A stretch of DNA of 64,000 nt from Idiomarina fontislapidosi (GTDB lineage: Bacteria; Pseudomonadota; Gammaproteobacteria; Enterobacterales; Alteromonadaceae), in assembly GCF_003226255.1 (NCBI RefSeq), contig NZ_QJST01000005.1:101902-165901 (forward strand), read 5' to 3'. The position numbers and the translations under genes are program-made. Each line of letters opens with the position of its first letter. The first letter of the stretch is position 1. This document shows positions 27,596-36,362 of this stretch, in pieces. The notes under the pieces were generated by a model that worked only from the letters and a program-made list of their open reading frames with translations, searched no databases and was not told where the DNA came from.

Positions 27596-27622
27596 AAAGC
27601 CGCACGATTTAGGTGCGGCTTT
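27596..27622 (+). terminator. Intrinsic terminator of porin gene
   Basis: AAAGCCGCAC (27596-27605) pairs with GTGCGGCTTT (27613-27622), followed by T residues on the plus strand. The convergent gene's stop codon lies inside the hairpin. Confidence 0.9.
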
Positions 27623-28004
27623 TTTGTATCTGGAGCGCGGCAACTTGATGTACATGCCGACACGCCTTAATGAGCTGTGCACGACACGCATACAACGTAG
27701 TGCGCGTCTCACTCACTGAACTGTTGCTAAGCCAGTTATCAAATTGCCGGGTTGCGGTTTGAATCAGTGCGCTTGCCTTATCGAACTCATCTAAATGCAC
27801 ATAGGCACCACAAGTCAGCATGACGGCCGTGGCATAGTGCTGCTGTGCGTTGCTAGCAAACCAATTGATATTGGACAACTCAAGTGCTGTTGCTTGCGCA
27901 TCATTGAGTATTGAGTATGCATGTTGCCACTGGGCACGTTTTAAATATCCCGAGCCTTGACGCAATTGTTGGTATAGTAATTCTTGCTGTTGGAACACGT
28001 TCAT
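27609..28004 (-). CDS. Unknown helical (TPR-like) small protein
   Basis: Not recognised. From the ATG at 28004 (a GTG 6 bases earlier is possible) it encodes 131 residues with a GAGGGG ribosome-binding site. The product is almost wholly helical, with helix pairs that resemble tetratricopeptide-like repeats (YLKRAQWQHAYSILNDA, YVHLDEFDKASALIQTA). It has no signal peptide or membrane segment, so it should be cytoplasmic. The last codons are in the terminator of the convergent porin gene, and the stop falls in its loop region, suggesting that the C-terminus has been extended into non-coding DNA. Function cannot be proposed. Confidence 0.65.
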   Translation of the reverse strand: MNVFQQQELLYQQLRQGSGYLKRAQWQHAYSILNDAQATALELSNINWFASNAQQHYATAVMLTCGAYVHLDEFDKASALIQTATRQFDNWLSNSSVSETRTTLYACRAQLIKACRHVHQVAALQIQKSRT

Positions 28005-28087
28005 AGTCACCCCCTCTCAACGGATAACCCATTTAAATACGAACGGTTCTCATTTGCAAGTCTATATAGCAATTATTTACAAAAAAA

Positions 28088-28112
28088 CCGCACATACTCA
28101 ACGCATGCGCGG
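28088..28112 (-). terminator. Intrinsic terminator of alkaline phosphatase gene
   Basis: CCGCACAT (28088-28095) pairs with ATGCGCGG (28105-28112) including one G-T pair; on the minus strand it is followed by seven T. Confidence 0.85.
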
Positions 28113-28138
28113 CTTTATATTGGGGTGTTTAACAGCCC

Positions 28139-29458
28139 TTACTTCACGATGTTAATCAGTGCTTTAGCAATATCGGTATTATCCATGTAACCACGGAATG
28201 CTTCGCTCTGAGGACCGCGCGCAAACACGGGAACATCAACACCCGTGTGACCACTTGATGTCCAGCCAGTGCCAGTGATGTCACCCGTAATGTACACTAA
28301 GGCATCATGCAATGCGTCTTTGCGGTCTTCTTCATTCTCATCAGCCGCAGCCATGAGCTCATCAACATACTCTTCAGTGAGCTCATAGTTGACCTTGTCA
28401 GCAACATAGGTAGCCCACTTGTCAGAATCCATCTCGAGTAAATCTGACACCATTGCGCTAATTGACGATTCAATCTTCATCACACGGTCCGAATACCACG
28501 CATAATCACCATCACGACCCAGTGTTAAGCCACCAGTCGAGTGGTCAGCGGTCATCACAACCAAGGTGTTAGGGTGCTTTTGTTGGAAATCACGAACCAC
28601 TTCAAGCGCACGGTTCAGGCCGTCCATTTCGTGAATCGCACAGGCGATATCATTCGCGTGACCACACCAGTCAATCTCACTGCCTTCAATCATCAACGCA
28701 AATGAGCCCTCTTTTGGCTCGAGCAAACGCAGCGCCGCATCGGTCATTTTTGCTAAGGCATCTACATCACCGTCAATCGCAAATGGTAGACCTTTGGGTG
28801 CAAACGCGCCCAACACAGGGGTCTCGTCAATTTCATCTAAAGCGTTCAAATCAGTGGTGATGGTCAGGCCATAGTCAGGCAGGATCTCAAACCAGTTCTT
28901 ATCATCACGCTCAAAGTAGCTGCGTCCGCCGCCTAGCAAGACATCAAACGAAGGTTTGCCATTGACCACCTGCTCAGCGATCAAGTCAGCGATCTCGTTA
29001 TACTCATAACGTGAAGGATGGTGATTGAAAAACGATGCGGGTGTCGCGTGGTTAACTTGCGAAGTAGAGACAGCGCCCGTTGCCCAGCCGTTTTCTTTCG
29101 CCATTTCCATAATGGTTTTGAGCGGATGCTTATCGTTGTCGACCGCAATCGCGCCATTATAGGTTTTTTCGCCCGTCGCTAACGCGGTCGCGCCAGCGGC
29201 AGAGTCAGTGACCCATGTCTTATCCTCAGGATAGGTAGTCGCAGCACCCGTAAGCATCGCATCAAACTCAATCGGTGCAACAGTGTGCGTCTCAAGATCC
29301 GACATCGCATAGCGATAAGCACTGATATACTCAAAGCCCATGCCATCACCGATAATATAGATGATGTTTGGATCATCACTGTGATCGTTTGCGAGAGCAG
29401 ATACAGAACCTGCAGAGAAAGATAATGCCAGCGCGGCAGTTAAAATAGAACGCTTCAT
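28139..29458 (-). CDS. Alkaline phosphatase (PhoA superfamily)
   Basis: Secreted/periplasmic metal-dependent phosphomonoesterase of 439 residues. The signal peptide is residues 1-23 (ending SALA before ND). The first metal site is in IIGDGMG (D38), the nucleophile is S86 in TDSAAGATALATG, and later metal ligands are in EGSEIDWCGH and the TADHSTGG segment. Close to the classical bacterial family in length. It has no neighbours in an obvious operon and is bounded by a terminator; no Pho box was identified upstream by eye. It would release phosphate from organic esters. The family is certain; the physiological substrate is not. Confidence 0.94.
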   Translation of the reverse strand: MKRSILTAALALSFSAGSVSALANDHSDDPNIIYIIGDGMGFEYISAYRYAMSDLETHTVAPIEFDAMLTGAATTYPEDKTWVTDSAAGATALATGEKTYNGAIAVDNDKHPLKTIMEMAKENGWATGAVSTSQVNHATPASFFNHHPSRYEYNEIADLIAEQVVNGKPSFDVLLGGGRSYFERDDKNWFEILPDYGLTITTDLNALDEIDETPVLGAFAPKGLPFAIDGDVDALAKMTDAALRLLEPKEGSFALMIEGSEIDWCGHANDIACAIHEMDGLNRALEVVRDFQQKHPNTLVVMTADHSTGGLTLGRDGDYAWYSDRVMKIESSISAMVSDLLEMDSDKWATYVADKVNYELTEEYVDELMAAADENEEDRKDALHDALVYITGDITGTGWTSSGHTGVDVPVFARGPQSEAFRGYMDNTDIAKALINIVK

Positions 29459-29583
29459 ACAAAAATGGCCCCATTAACGAATAATGGGGCCAATCTTAGC
29501 AGAGAAAATATGACAAATGTATGTATAGCCACTCAAAACACCAGGGAAAACTCTATGAGCCGCTGTACAGTGTTGTTGTCACA

Positions 29584-30069
29584 TTATCTCAATACATCTG
29601 CCGTCATGCGTTCTTCGACGATTTCAATGTCTGCACCATTAACGCCCTCAACTGCCTTAATGGATTCGCGTAACGACAGCATTTCAGTGCCTTCCGCGGC
29701 CTTGAAAAGTACTAAGTCTAAACGCGGGTACACGCGCTCAACTGTTAATCCAAGCTGATTCGCAACGCTGTCTGCATCATAGGTGTTCATCAGTACTGAA
29801 ATAACACCAGATACAAAAGCTGGCTTACCAGTCACACTATTGGTCATTTCTGTGCCAGCAAGTAATGCATCGCTGCGACCTTTAAGCACTGGGTCAGCGC
29901 CCTCAGGCAGCTTAGTAAAACGATAGGTTTTGTAATCATTACCTACGTTAAATGCTTTGGCAGGCGCTTCCGCCTTAGAACGGTGTGGCAATTTACCATC
30001 ATCCTGTGCCATAGCACTGGTCGATGCTACACCCAGAGCGACTGCTGCAATTAAAAATACCTTATTCAT
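29584..30069 (-). CDS. Small secreted protein, probable chaperone/inhibitor of the subtilase
   Basis: Periplasmic or secreted protein of 161 residues with a signal peptide (residues 1-21, ending SAMA before QDD). The C-terminal half (VSGVISVLMNTYDADSVAN, VYPRLDLVLFKAAEG, IKAVEGVNGADIEIVEE) has the beta-alpha-beta pattern of subtilase propeptides and I9-like inhibitors. It begins 20 bases after the stop of the P-domain subtilase. In Aeromonas, the kexin-like serine protease ASP needs a small external chaperone (ORF2) encoded directly downstream; the arrangement and size here are the same. I infer that this protein folds and holds inactive the neighbouring protease. Sequence similarity to ORF2 was not tested. 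Confidence 0.65.
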   Translation of the reverse strand: MNKVFLIAAVALGVASTSAMAQDDGKLPHRSKAEAPAKAFNVGNDYKTYRFTKLPEGADPVLKGRSDALLAGTEMTNSVTGKPAFVSGVISVLMNTYDADSVANQLGLTVERVYPRLDLVLFKAAEGTEMLSLRESIKAVEGVNGADIEIVEERMTADVLR

Positions 30070-30089
30070 AATAATCTCCTAGCGCTCTA

Positions 30090-32315
30090 TTATTCGTGAC
30101 CAAATGCACGGACTGAAACAGCTTCCAGACGTGAAGGTGTCGTGTTGTTAGCGAACGTGTCGCCAAATACACCGCCTACCGCACGACCATCAGCAATTAA
30201 GTCTTCGCCATTGGTATCGACTAAACGGATAGTCCAAGTACCTGCAACATCTTCACCGTAGAACGCATTCGCTAAGAAGCGTGTATCTTCTAGAATATAC
30301 TGACTACAGAAACCGTCCGCACCCACGTTAATGGCTTGGCGACCGGTCAACAGTTGTGTGGTAGTGCCCGCTGGTGAAGTCACCTCAACGGCCAAGTCGT
30401 TACCCGCTGTTGATAAAGCACAACCTGCGAAGTCATCGTTAGCAACGGTTAATTGGAATTCCAAGCCTTCAAGTGTCATACCGGCTTCCATTTCGAAGCT
30501 GTAAGAGGCACCCGTCGGATCGTTATCTGGCACTTCAACCGGTGCTTCTGGAGAAACGTCAACCCAGTTTGAGGTCAATAATGGACCCAAAGCGCCTGCA
30601 GTCATTTCTTTTGCCATAGCGACAGCATCACCCGCATTTACGCGACCAAAGCCGTATTTCAGGTTAAAGTTATAACCTGCTGCGTTTTCAACCCAGCCTG
30701 CATCAGCAACAAACTCGCCTTCGCCGACTGTCAGCACTGCACCTGGATCGTCTGCATCAATAACCGTTGCCGTGCTCGCCAAGATATGGCGAATTTCACG
30801 TGCGCTCAGGTCAGGATTCGCAGAACCAATCAATGCCACAACACCCGACGCGTTCGGCGCAGCAGATGATGTACCGTTAAAGGTACTGGTGTAATCACAC
30901 GATACGTTGTCTGGGTGACCCGGTGCGTTAAACGACTGGATGCCTGCGTAGTAACCAGGGACACCGACTTGGCCATCAAGTGAATCACCATAAGGGAAGC
31001 TTGAATAACCCTGTAAACAGGTTGATTGGTCAGTCGTGATCATCGCAGGTTCGATTTCACCATATTCACCCGCCGGCGCTGATACGAATACGTTTGAGCC
31101 TGCAGTTGAGTAGCTGGTGTGCGTGCCATCGGCATTCACCGCCGCAACAGACACGTTGAAGAAGCTACCGTTGCTTGGGTCAAAGTTACCATTAATACAA
31201 CTTAAGCCGAGTTCAGTAGCGCCCGTTGCATCACAGATGTCTGAGAAATAGCCCGCACTACCGGTATCATTAAACGCGTTACCTGAAGACTTAACGTTCA
31301 CGGCACCTAAGCCACCACGCAAGCCAAGCATGGTATAAGTCGCAAATGACTCATCAGTCGCTGACCATGCCAAAGCGAATGGAACCGAAATACCATAGCT
31401 GCGGTTGTAAGCGATGATAGGATCGTTTTCGCTGATACCACTACCCGGGATACCATGGCTCAAACCGCGATTTAAAGTGGTTTGTGTGTCCCCTCCACCA
31501 AGGAAGTTCACACCAAAAATGTGGGCCTGAGGCGCTACACCACGACCACCCAGGCCGTTGTTCGCAGCCGCTGCAATTAAGCCACCGACAGACGTACCGT
31601 GGTCACCCATCACACTTGAGCTCGTCGGGTCGCCTTTGTTTGTAGCGCCACTGATCAGGTTCAGTGATTTATTCGCCGCGATATTGGCACGCAAATCAGG
31701 GTGATTGAGTTCTAAGCCTGAGTCTACAACACCGACGATCATGCCTTGACCAAATGCGCCTTGTGCATGGGCCTCAGCGATATTCATGTCGTTACCGGCT
31801 TGAGAAACGGTCGCATCTTGGAACAGCTCATACGCTTGTTCTTCAGTGTAACCGAAACTGTTGATCAAGAAATCGAAGAAGGCTTGGCTTTGTGCATAAG
31901 CCAGCTGTCCAGTGTTACGTAAGTGCCACTGCTGCGTAGCCAGCGGATCACCTTCAACGCTCTCAATCATTACTTGAGCAGTAGTGGTTGCTTCACCGTC
32001 GCTTACAGAAATTTCGATGGTGGCAGGATCCATCGTGATAGGGAAATAAGTGAAGTGACCGCTACTGTCGATAGAAACCGTTCCGGGGGTTTCAGAATCC
32101 TCTGGAACAACAACTCTTGCGCTATACGTAAGACTGTCATTATTCGCATCAGTAGCGGTCACAGAACCGGAAACCGGCGACCACTGCTGAGCAACGGCGA
32201 CATTATCGCCACTGACTTCAGGTGCGTAATTAGTGTCATCATCGCCACCACAGGCAGTCAGACCGAACATTACAGCTGCTGACAGGGTGGCCAGCTTAAA
32301 AGATTTGGTTGTCAT
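30090..32315 (-). CDS. S8 subtilase lipoprotein with P (proprotein convertase) domain
   Basis: Serine endopeptidase of 741 residues. The N-terminus is a lipoprotein signal with lipobox LTAC and C22, followed by an acidic linker. Residues about 30-120 are a cadherin/VCBS-like beta domain. The subtilisin domain has D198 (VVDSGLELNHPD), H239 (GDHGTSVGG), oxyanion N346 (SSGNAF) and catalytic S483 (NGTSSAAP). Residues about 600-735 form a P/homo-B domain (AGTWTIRLVDTNGED), as in kexins and Aeromonas ASP. No N-terminal I9 propeptide is visible, in keeping with a separately encoded chaperone downstream. Likely anchored in the outer membrane or released; substrate unknown. Confidence 0.92.
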   Translation of the reverse strand: MTTKSFKLATLSAAVMFGLTACGGDDDTNYAPEVSGDNVAVAQQWSPVSGSVTATDANNDSLTYSARVVVPEDSETPGTVSIDSSGHFTYFPITMDPATIEISVSDGEATTTAQVMIESVEGDPLATQQWHLRNTGQLAYAQSQAFFDFLINSFGYTEEQAYELFQDATVSQAGNDMNIAEAHAQGAFGQGMIVGVVDSGLELNHPDLRANIAANKSLNLISGATNKGDPTSSSVMGDHGTSVGGLIAAAANNGLGGRGVAPQAHIFGVNFLGGGDTQTTLNRGLSHGIPGSGISENDPIIAYNRSYGISVPFALAWSATDESFATYTMLGLRGGLGAVNVKSSGNAFNDTGSAGYFSDICDATGATELGLSCINGNFDPSNGSFFNVSVAAVNADGTHTSYSTAGSNVFVSAPAGEYGEIEPAMITTDQSTCLQGYSSFPYGDSLDGQVGVPGYYAGIQSFNAPGHPDNVSCDYTSTFNGTSSAAPNASGVVALIGSANPDLSAREIRHILASTATVIDADDPGAVLTVGEGEFVADAGWVENAAGYNFNLKYGFGRVNAGDAVAMAKEMTAGALGPLLTSNWVDVSPEAPVEVPDNDPTGASYSFEMEAGMTLEGLEFQLTVANDDFAGCALSTAGNDLAVEVTSPAGTTTQLLTGRQAINVGADGFCSQYILEDTRFLANAFYGEDVAGTWTIRLVDTNGEDLIADGRAVGGVFGDTFANNTTPSRLEAVSVRAFGHE

Positions 32316-32416
32316 GGGAACCTCATTGTTATGTTTTTACCCAGACACCCGATGCTACATGAATTTGTTAAAATTTGGTAACAAGAAAAACCAACAAAAT
32401 GTAACAGTTTGTAAAC

Positions 32417-32446
32417 ACTCCGTTAACAAAGCGATGTTAACGGAGT
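32417..32446 (-). terminator. Terminator-like hairpin after cysQ
   Basis: Perfect 11-bp inverted repeat ACTCCGTTAAC (32417-32427) with GTTAACGGAGT (32436-32446), 11 bases beyond the cysQ stop on the minus strand. The following T run is weak, so termination may be partial. Confidence 0.55.
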
Positions 32447-32456
32447 AGTCTTTATC

Positions 32457-33203
32457 TTAAGTTACTGATTTAGCGATGAAATAAGGATTCAAGAACGATT
32501 CCTTCTGATTATATTTGAGTGGACTACCATCAACTTCAGTAACAATTCCCCCCGCGGCATTAAGCACTGCATGAGCGGCTCCGGTATCCCATTCACTGGT
32601 CGGTCCCAAGCGCGGATACACGTCTGCTTTACCCTCAGCAACCAAACAAATCTTCAACGAGCTGCCCATCGGCACTAACTCATAGGGCTTACCTTGTTGT
32701 TCTAACCAGGCAATCGTCTCTTCAGAAGGGTGGGAACGCGAACCAACAACACGTAAGGTCTCAGGCTCATCTTTGGCGACCGAGATCGCCTCACCATTAA
32801 GCTCCGCGCCGCAATCGCGCTCGCCATAATACATGTCATCTTTAGCCGGTGCGTACACCACACCAATAATCGGTTCACCATGCTCAATCAGCGCAATATT
32901 AACGGTGAACTCACCATTACGCTTAATAAACTCTTTGGTTCCGTCTAATGGATCAACTAACCAGTAGCGATGCCAGTTCTTGCGTTGCGTCCAAGAAATA
33001 TCGCAGCTTTCTTCAGAAATAATTGGATACGCGGTTTCAAGATTGTTTAACCCGTTAACAATAACCCGATGAGCGGCTAAATCAGCTTTGGTTAACGGAC
33101 TGTCATCACTTTTTGCTTCAACACCAAAATCATCGTTCTGGTAAATATCCATAATCGCCGCCCCTGCTTCACGGGCGATAGAGAGTAAATCGTTCTTGAA
33201 CAT
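32457..33203 (-). CDS. cysQ: 3'(2'),5'-bisphosphate nucleotidase CysQ
   Basis: Cytoplasmic Mg-dependent, lithium-sensitive phosphatase of 248 residues that turns PAP (3'-phosphoadenosine 5'-phosphate) into AMP. Metal-binding signatures of the inositol-monophosphatase superfamily are present: SEES (63-66), DPLDGT (84-89) and WDTGAAHA toward the C-terminus. It is the last gene of the operon wecA-like-ugd-galE-pgi-cysC-cysQ, 15 bases after cysC. PAP is the by-product of PAPS-using sulfotransferases, three of which lie in this window, so its place beside sugar-nucleotide genes points to glycan sulfation rather than only to cysteine synthesis. Confidence 0.94.
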   Translation of the reverse strand: MFKNDLLSIAREAGAAIMDIYQNDDFGVEAKSDDSPLTKADLAAHRVIVNGLNNLETAYPIISEESCDISWTQRKNWHRYWLVDPLDGTKEFIKRNGEFTVNIALIEHGEPIIGVVYAPAKDDMYYGERDCGAELNGEAISVAKDEPETLRVVGSRSHPSEETIAWLEQQGKPYELVPMGSSLKICLVAEGKADVYPRLGPTSEWDTGAAHAVLNAAGGIVTEVDGSPLKYNQKESFLNPYFIAKSVT

Positions 33204-33218
33204 AACATTCCTTGCTAA

Positions 33219-33818
33219 TTATTGATTCGGTATAAAGCCATTCACAGTAAGGTAGTCGACAACCTGTGTCGCTGCAGCTTCGATCGACATGTCGGCTGTT
33301 TTTAGGTGAACTTCCGCCGCTTCCGGCGCCTCGTAAGGCGATGAGATTCCGGTGAAATGAGGGATTTCGCCTTTACGTGCCTTTTTATACAGGCCTTTAG
33401 GATCCCGTTGCTCGCAAATTTCCAACGGTGTATCAACGTATACCTCAATAAAACGGTCACCCGCCAGCTCACGTGCGTGTGCACGATCTGACACAAAGGG
33501 CGAGATGAATGCAGTACTCACCAAAAGCCCCGCATCGGCAAACAAATTAGCCACCTCAGTAATACGGCGAATATTCTCGATACGTGAGTCATCATCAAAA
33601 CCTAAATCTTTGTTTAGGCCGTGGCGCACGTTATCACCATCCAATAAATAGGTATGGCAGCCACGCTCAAATAACATGCGGTCAACGGCATTAGCGATGG
33701 TCGACTTACCCGAACCACTCAACCCCGTAAACCACAAGATAGCCGGCTGGTGCCCTTTTTGTTCACAACGTTCGTGGTGCGAAACCGCCGCTTGATGCCA
33801 AACAATATTAGTGTCCAT
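33219..33818 (-). CDS. cysC: Adenylylsulfate (APS) kinase
   Basis: Cytoplasmic kinase of 199 residues converting APS and ATP to PAPS. The start at 33818 (MDTNIVWHQAAV) is the normal CysC N-terminus; it overlaps the end of pgi by 11 bases. Walker A is GLSGSGKST at residues 32-40, with DGDNVRHGLN and the lid-region KGLYKKARKGEI following, all as in active APS kinases. It sits between pgi and cysQ in the sugar-nucleotide operon and complements cysD-cysN located about 14 kb away. Together they supply PAPS. No fusion to CysN is present. The product could also feed assimilation, but no PAPS reductase is in the window. Confidence 0.95.
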   Translation of the reverse strand: MDTNIVWHQAAVSHHERCEQKGHQPAILWFTGLSGSGKSTIANAVDRMLFERGCHTYLLDGDNVRHGLNKDLGFDDDSRIENIRRITEVANLFADAGLLVSTAFISPFVSDRAHARELAGDRFIEVYVDTPLEICEQRDPKGLYKKARKGEIPHFTGISSPYEAPEAAEVHLKTADMSIEAAATQVVDYLTVNGFIPNQ

Positions 33819-35289
33819 TACGCGCCTTTTTAATAATGTCGTTGGTCGATGCATCAAACTGAGGCGCGTCATTAGAGTTCAACGCCGCCAGTATATCAAT
33901 GGCACATTTTTTACCTTTCTCAACACCGGGTTGGTCAAACGAGTTCAGTTGCCAATAAATGCCTTGAGTAAACACCTTGTGCTCGTATGCAGCAATTAGG
34001 GCGCCAAAGGTCTCTGGTGTCAGCTGTTGCATCATGAGTAAGTTCGATGGGTGACCGCCTGGATAATGGTCACGCGGTGACTCAGTGTTCGTATCACCAA
34101 ACTTCATCAATTGGCGATGCGCCAGGCAGTTAGCAACCGAGAGCTGCTGTTGCTCAGCGAGTTTATCTGCAACCTGGTGCGAGAACCCAGGCGCGTCCCG
34201 CTCGAGTACCAACACAAAATCAGCGGCAAATGGATCAAAGCCTTGATGTAAATGTTGGAAAAACGCGTGTTGACCATTGGGACCAAAACCGCCCCAAATG
34301 ATCGGTCCGGTAGCATAATCAATCGCTCTATTATCTGCTGTTGCCTGCTTGCCGTTACTTTCCATATCAAGCTGCTGAAGATAATTCGGCAACATACGCA
34401 AACGACCGTCATAAGGCAGCACTGCAAGGTTATTGATGCCCAGTTGCTCTCGGTTATAGACACCGAATAACGCCATCAGCACCGGGATATTTTCATGGTC
34501 GGGTGCCGTGGCAAAATGTTCATCCATCGCTCGTGCCCCCGCCAACATACGCTCAAATGTATGCAACCCACAGCTCAACGCAATACTCAAACCAATCGGT
34601 GACCAAAGCGAAAAGCGACCACCAACGCCTTCATCGAAGGGCAGCTGATGAGGCAGCGGAATACCATAATCAAGCATCTTCTGCTGGTTTGATGACACAC
34701 CAATCACATGGTGTTCTAGCCAATCCTGCTCAGAAAAATGTTGTTTAACCCACGCCCGAACCGTATCAATATTCGCGAACGTATCGATTGTCCCAAAACT
34801 CTTAGACGCTACAATAAACACGGTCGTCTCAGGATCAATGATCGGTAACACCGCATATAACTGGCCACCATCCATAGAAGATACGAAATGCACATCTAAC
34901 GCATGCTCGCCCTCTAAATGGCCATCATCAAACTCCTTTAACGCAAAGGCCCCCATATTAGGGCCTAAATCCGAACCACCCACGCCTACGTTAACCACCG
35001 CAGTAATACGCTTGCCGGTGGCGCCGAGCCATTCACCGCCGCGTAGCTGATGCACCATGTTATTAAACTTTTCGCGCCCAGCTGCACGTTCACCTTCGAC
35101 CGAGGCAGCCCGCTCCAAGCAATGCACCACTTGGCGCTGCTCAGTTTGGTTGAGGTATGTGCCCTGCATCAACTGCTCACGAAACGACTTGAAGTCATCC
35201 GGTAACTTAATTGTGTTGAGCAGATCATCAACACTTTCATTCTGAAACGCCACATCCAACGTAAGGCCTGCGCCATTAATTTGTGTCAT
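33808..35289 (-). CDS. pgi: Glucose-6-phosphate isomerase (short N-terminus)
   Basis: Interconverts glucose 6-phosphate and fructose 6-phosphate, cytoplasmic. From ATG 35289 the protein has 493 residues, some 50 fewer than E. coli Pgi, the loss being at the N-terminus. The start is supported by a one-base TGATG overlap with the galE stop. An open frame continues 156 bases upstream but runs inside galE and does not look like Pgi. Both sugar-isomerase domains are complete: VVNVGVGGSDLGPNM, FIVASKSFGTIDT, GGRFSLWSPIG, and the C-terminal FDQPGVEKGKK with the catalytic lysine region. It connects central carbon flow to UDP-glucose synthesis in this polysaccharide operon. Confidence 0.92.
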   Translation of the reverse strand: MTQINGAGLTLDVAFQNESVDDLLNTIKLPDDFKSFREQLMQGTYLNQTEQRQVVHCLERAASVEGERAAGREKFNNMVHQLRGGEWLGATGKRITAVVNVGVGGSDLGPNMGAFALKEFDDGHLEGEHALDVHFVSSMDGGQLYAVLPIIDPETTVFIVASKSFGTIDTFANIDTVRAWVKQHFSEQDWLEHHVIGVSSNQQKMLDYGIPLPHQLPFDEGVGGRFSLWSPIGLSIALSCGLHTFERMLAGARAMDEHFATAPDHENIPVLMALFGVYNREQLGINNLAVLPYDGRLRMLPNYLQQLDMESNGKQATADNRAIDYATGPIIWGGFGPNGQHAFFQHLHQGFDPFAADFVLVLERDAPGFSHQVADKLAEQQQLSVANCLAHRQLMKFGDTNTESPRDHYPGGHPSNLLMMQQLTPETFGALIAAYEHKVFTQGIYWQLNSFDQPGVEKGKKCAIDILAALNSNDAPQFDASTNDIIKKARNGH

Positions 35290-36338
35290 CAGCTGTTCCC
35301 TTCTGTCGTCTTTAAACCTTCCATAGGTGTTCGATAACCATTCGGAAAACCTTTTTGCCAACGCCAAGTGTCTCGCATCATGTCCTCTAACGAGCACTGA
35401 GTGCGCCAGCCCAGTTCCTGTTCTGCCTTTGTTGCATCCGCCCAAAATGCGGCCAAGTCACCCGCCCGACGGGGAGCAAATTGATACGGAATCGCCACAC
35501 CATTAACATGCTCAAATGTTGATACCATATCAAGCACCGATGTCCCTTCCCCCGTTCCGAGGTTATAAATATGAACACCGGGTTTAGCGGCATTAATAAG
35601 CGCCTTACTATGGCCCTCTGCGAGATCAACAACGTGCAAGTAATCGCGCTCACAGGTGCCATCCTGCGTATCATAATCATTTCCAAAAATAGACAGCTGC
35701 TGTAGGCGCCCAACAGCCACTTGCGCAATAAACGGCATAAGATTATTGGGTTTACCTTGGGGATCTTCGCCAATGAGACCCGAAGGATGAGCCCCAATCG
35801 GGTTAAAGTAGCGTAATAAAGAGACCGACCAGTCGGGATGCGCATGCTGGATATCTTCCAGCATTTTCTCAACCATCGCCTTACTCGTACCATAAGGGTT
35901 CGATGTGCGACCGCGTGGCATCGACTCGTGATATGGCACCGGAGCATCTTCGCCGTAGACTGTCGCCGAAGATGAAAACACGATTGTTTTGACACCCTCG
36001 GCATGCATTGCCTCGACCAAACTCAAGCTTCCGTAGACATTAGCAGAATAGTAGGCTGTCGGTTGCTCAACGCTCTCGCCTACCGCTTTTAATCCGGCAA
36101 AATGAACCACGGCATCAATGGCGTGTGAGTTAAGTATTTCTCTTACTTGTGGAGTATCGCGAACATCCGCTTGATAAAACGGAATCGTCGCCGCCGTAAT
36201 ATGTTCAACACGCTTGATGCTCTCAGCGCTGCTATTAATTAGATTATCTAACGCGACCACGCGATGTCCGGCTTCGAGCAACGCGATTAAGGTATGCGAA
36301 CCTATGTAGCCCGCTGCGCCCGTGACTAGTACATTCAT
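35289..36338 (-). CDS. galE: UDP-glucose 4-epimerase
   Basis: Cytoplasmic NAD-dependent short-chain dehydrogenase of 349 residues interconverting UDP-glucose and UDP-galactose (or the N-acetyl forms). The NAD fold GAAGYIG is at 7-13, the catalytic serine/threonine region FSSSATVYG at 121-129, and Y149-x3-K153 is in NPYGTSKAM. Full length for the family. It is 24 bases after ugd and overlaps pgi by one base, so the genes are cotranscribed. It supplies galactose or galactosamine units for the glycan. GalE versus the uronic-acid epimerases cannot be completely settled, but the sequence looks like classical GalE. Confidence 0.94.
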   Translation of the reverse strand: MNVLVTGAAGYIGSHTLIALLEAGHRVVALDNLINSSAESIKRVEHITAATIPFYQADVRDTPQVREILNSHAIDAVVHFAGLKAVGESVEQPTAYYSANVYGSLSLVEAMHAEGVKTIVFSSSATVYGEDAPVPYHESMPRGRTSNPYGTSKAMVEKMLEDIQHAHPDWSVSLLRYFNPIGAHPSGLIGEDPQGKPNNLMPFIAQVAVGRLQQLSIFGNDYDTQDGTCERDYLHVVDLAEGHSKALINAAKPGVHIYNLGTGEGTSVLDMVSTFEHVNGVAIPYQFAPRRAGDLAAFWADATKAEQELGWRTQCSLEDMMRDTWRWQKGFPNGYRTPMEGLKTTEGNS

Positions 36339-36362
36339 AACGTTTCTCTTAAAATCAGCGGA

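Noticed and set aside
35290..35445. Upstream extension of pgi
   Set aside because: It overlaps galE completely and the translation does not resemble Pgi; the TGATG junction explains the start.
35387..36004. 205-codon open frame on the same strand within galE
   Set aside because: It is an out-of-frame shadow rich in arginine and leucine, with no start signal, inside a well-supported galE.
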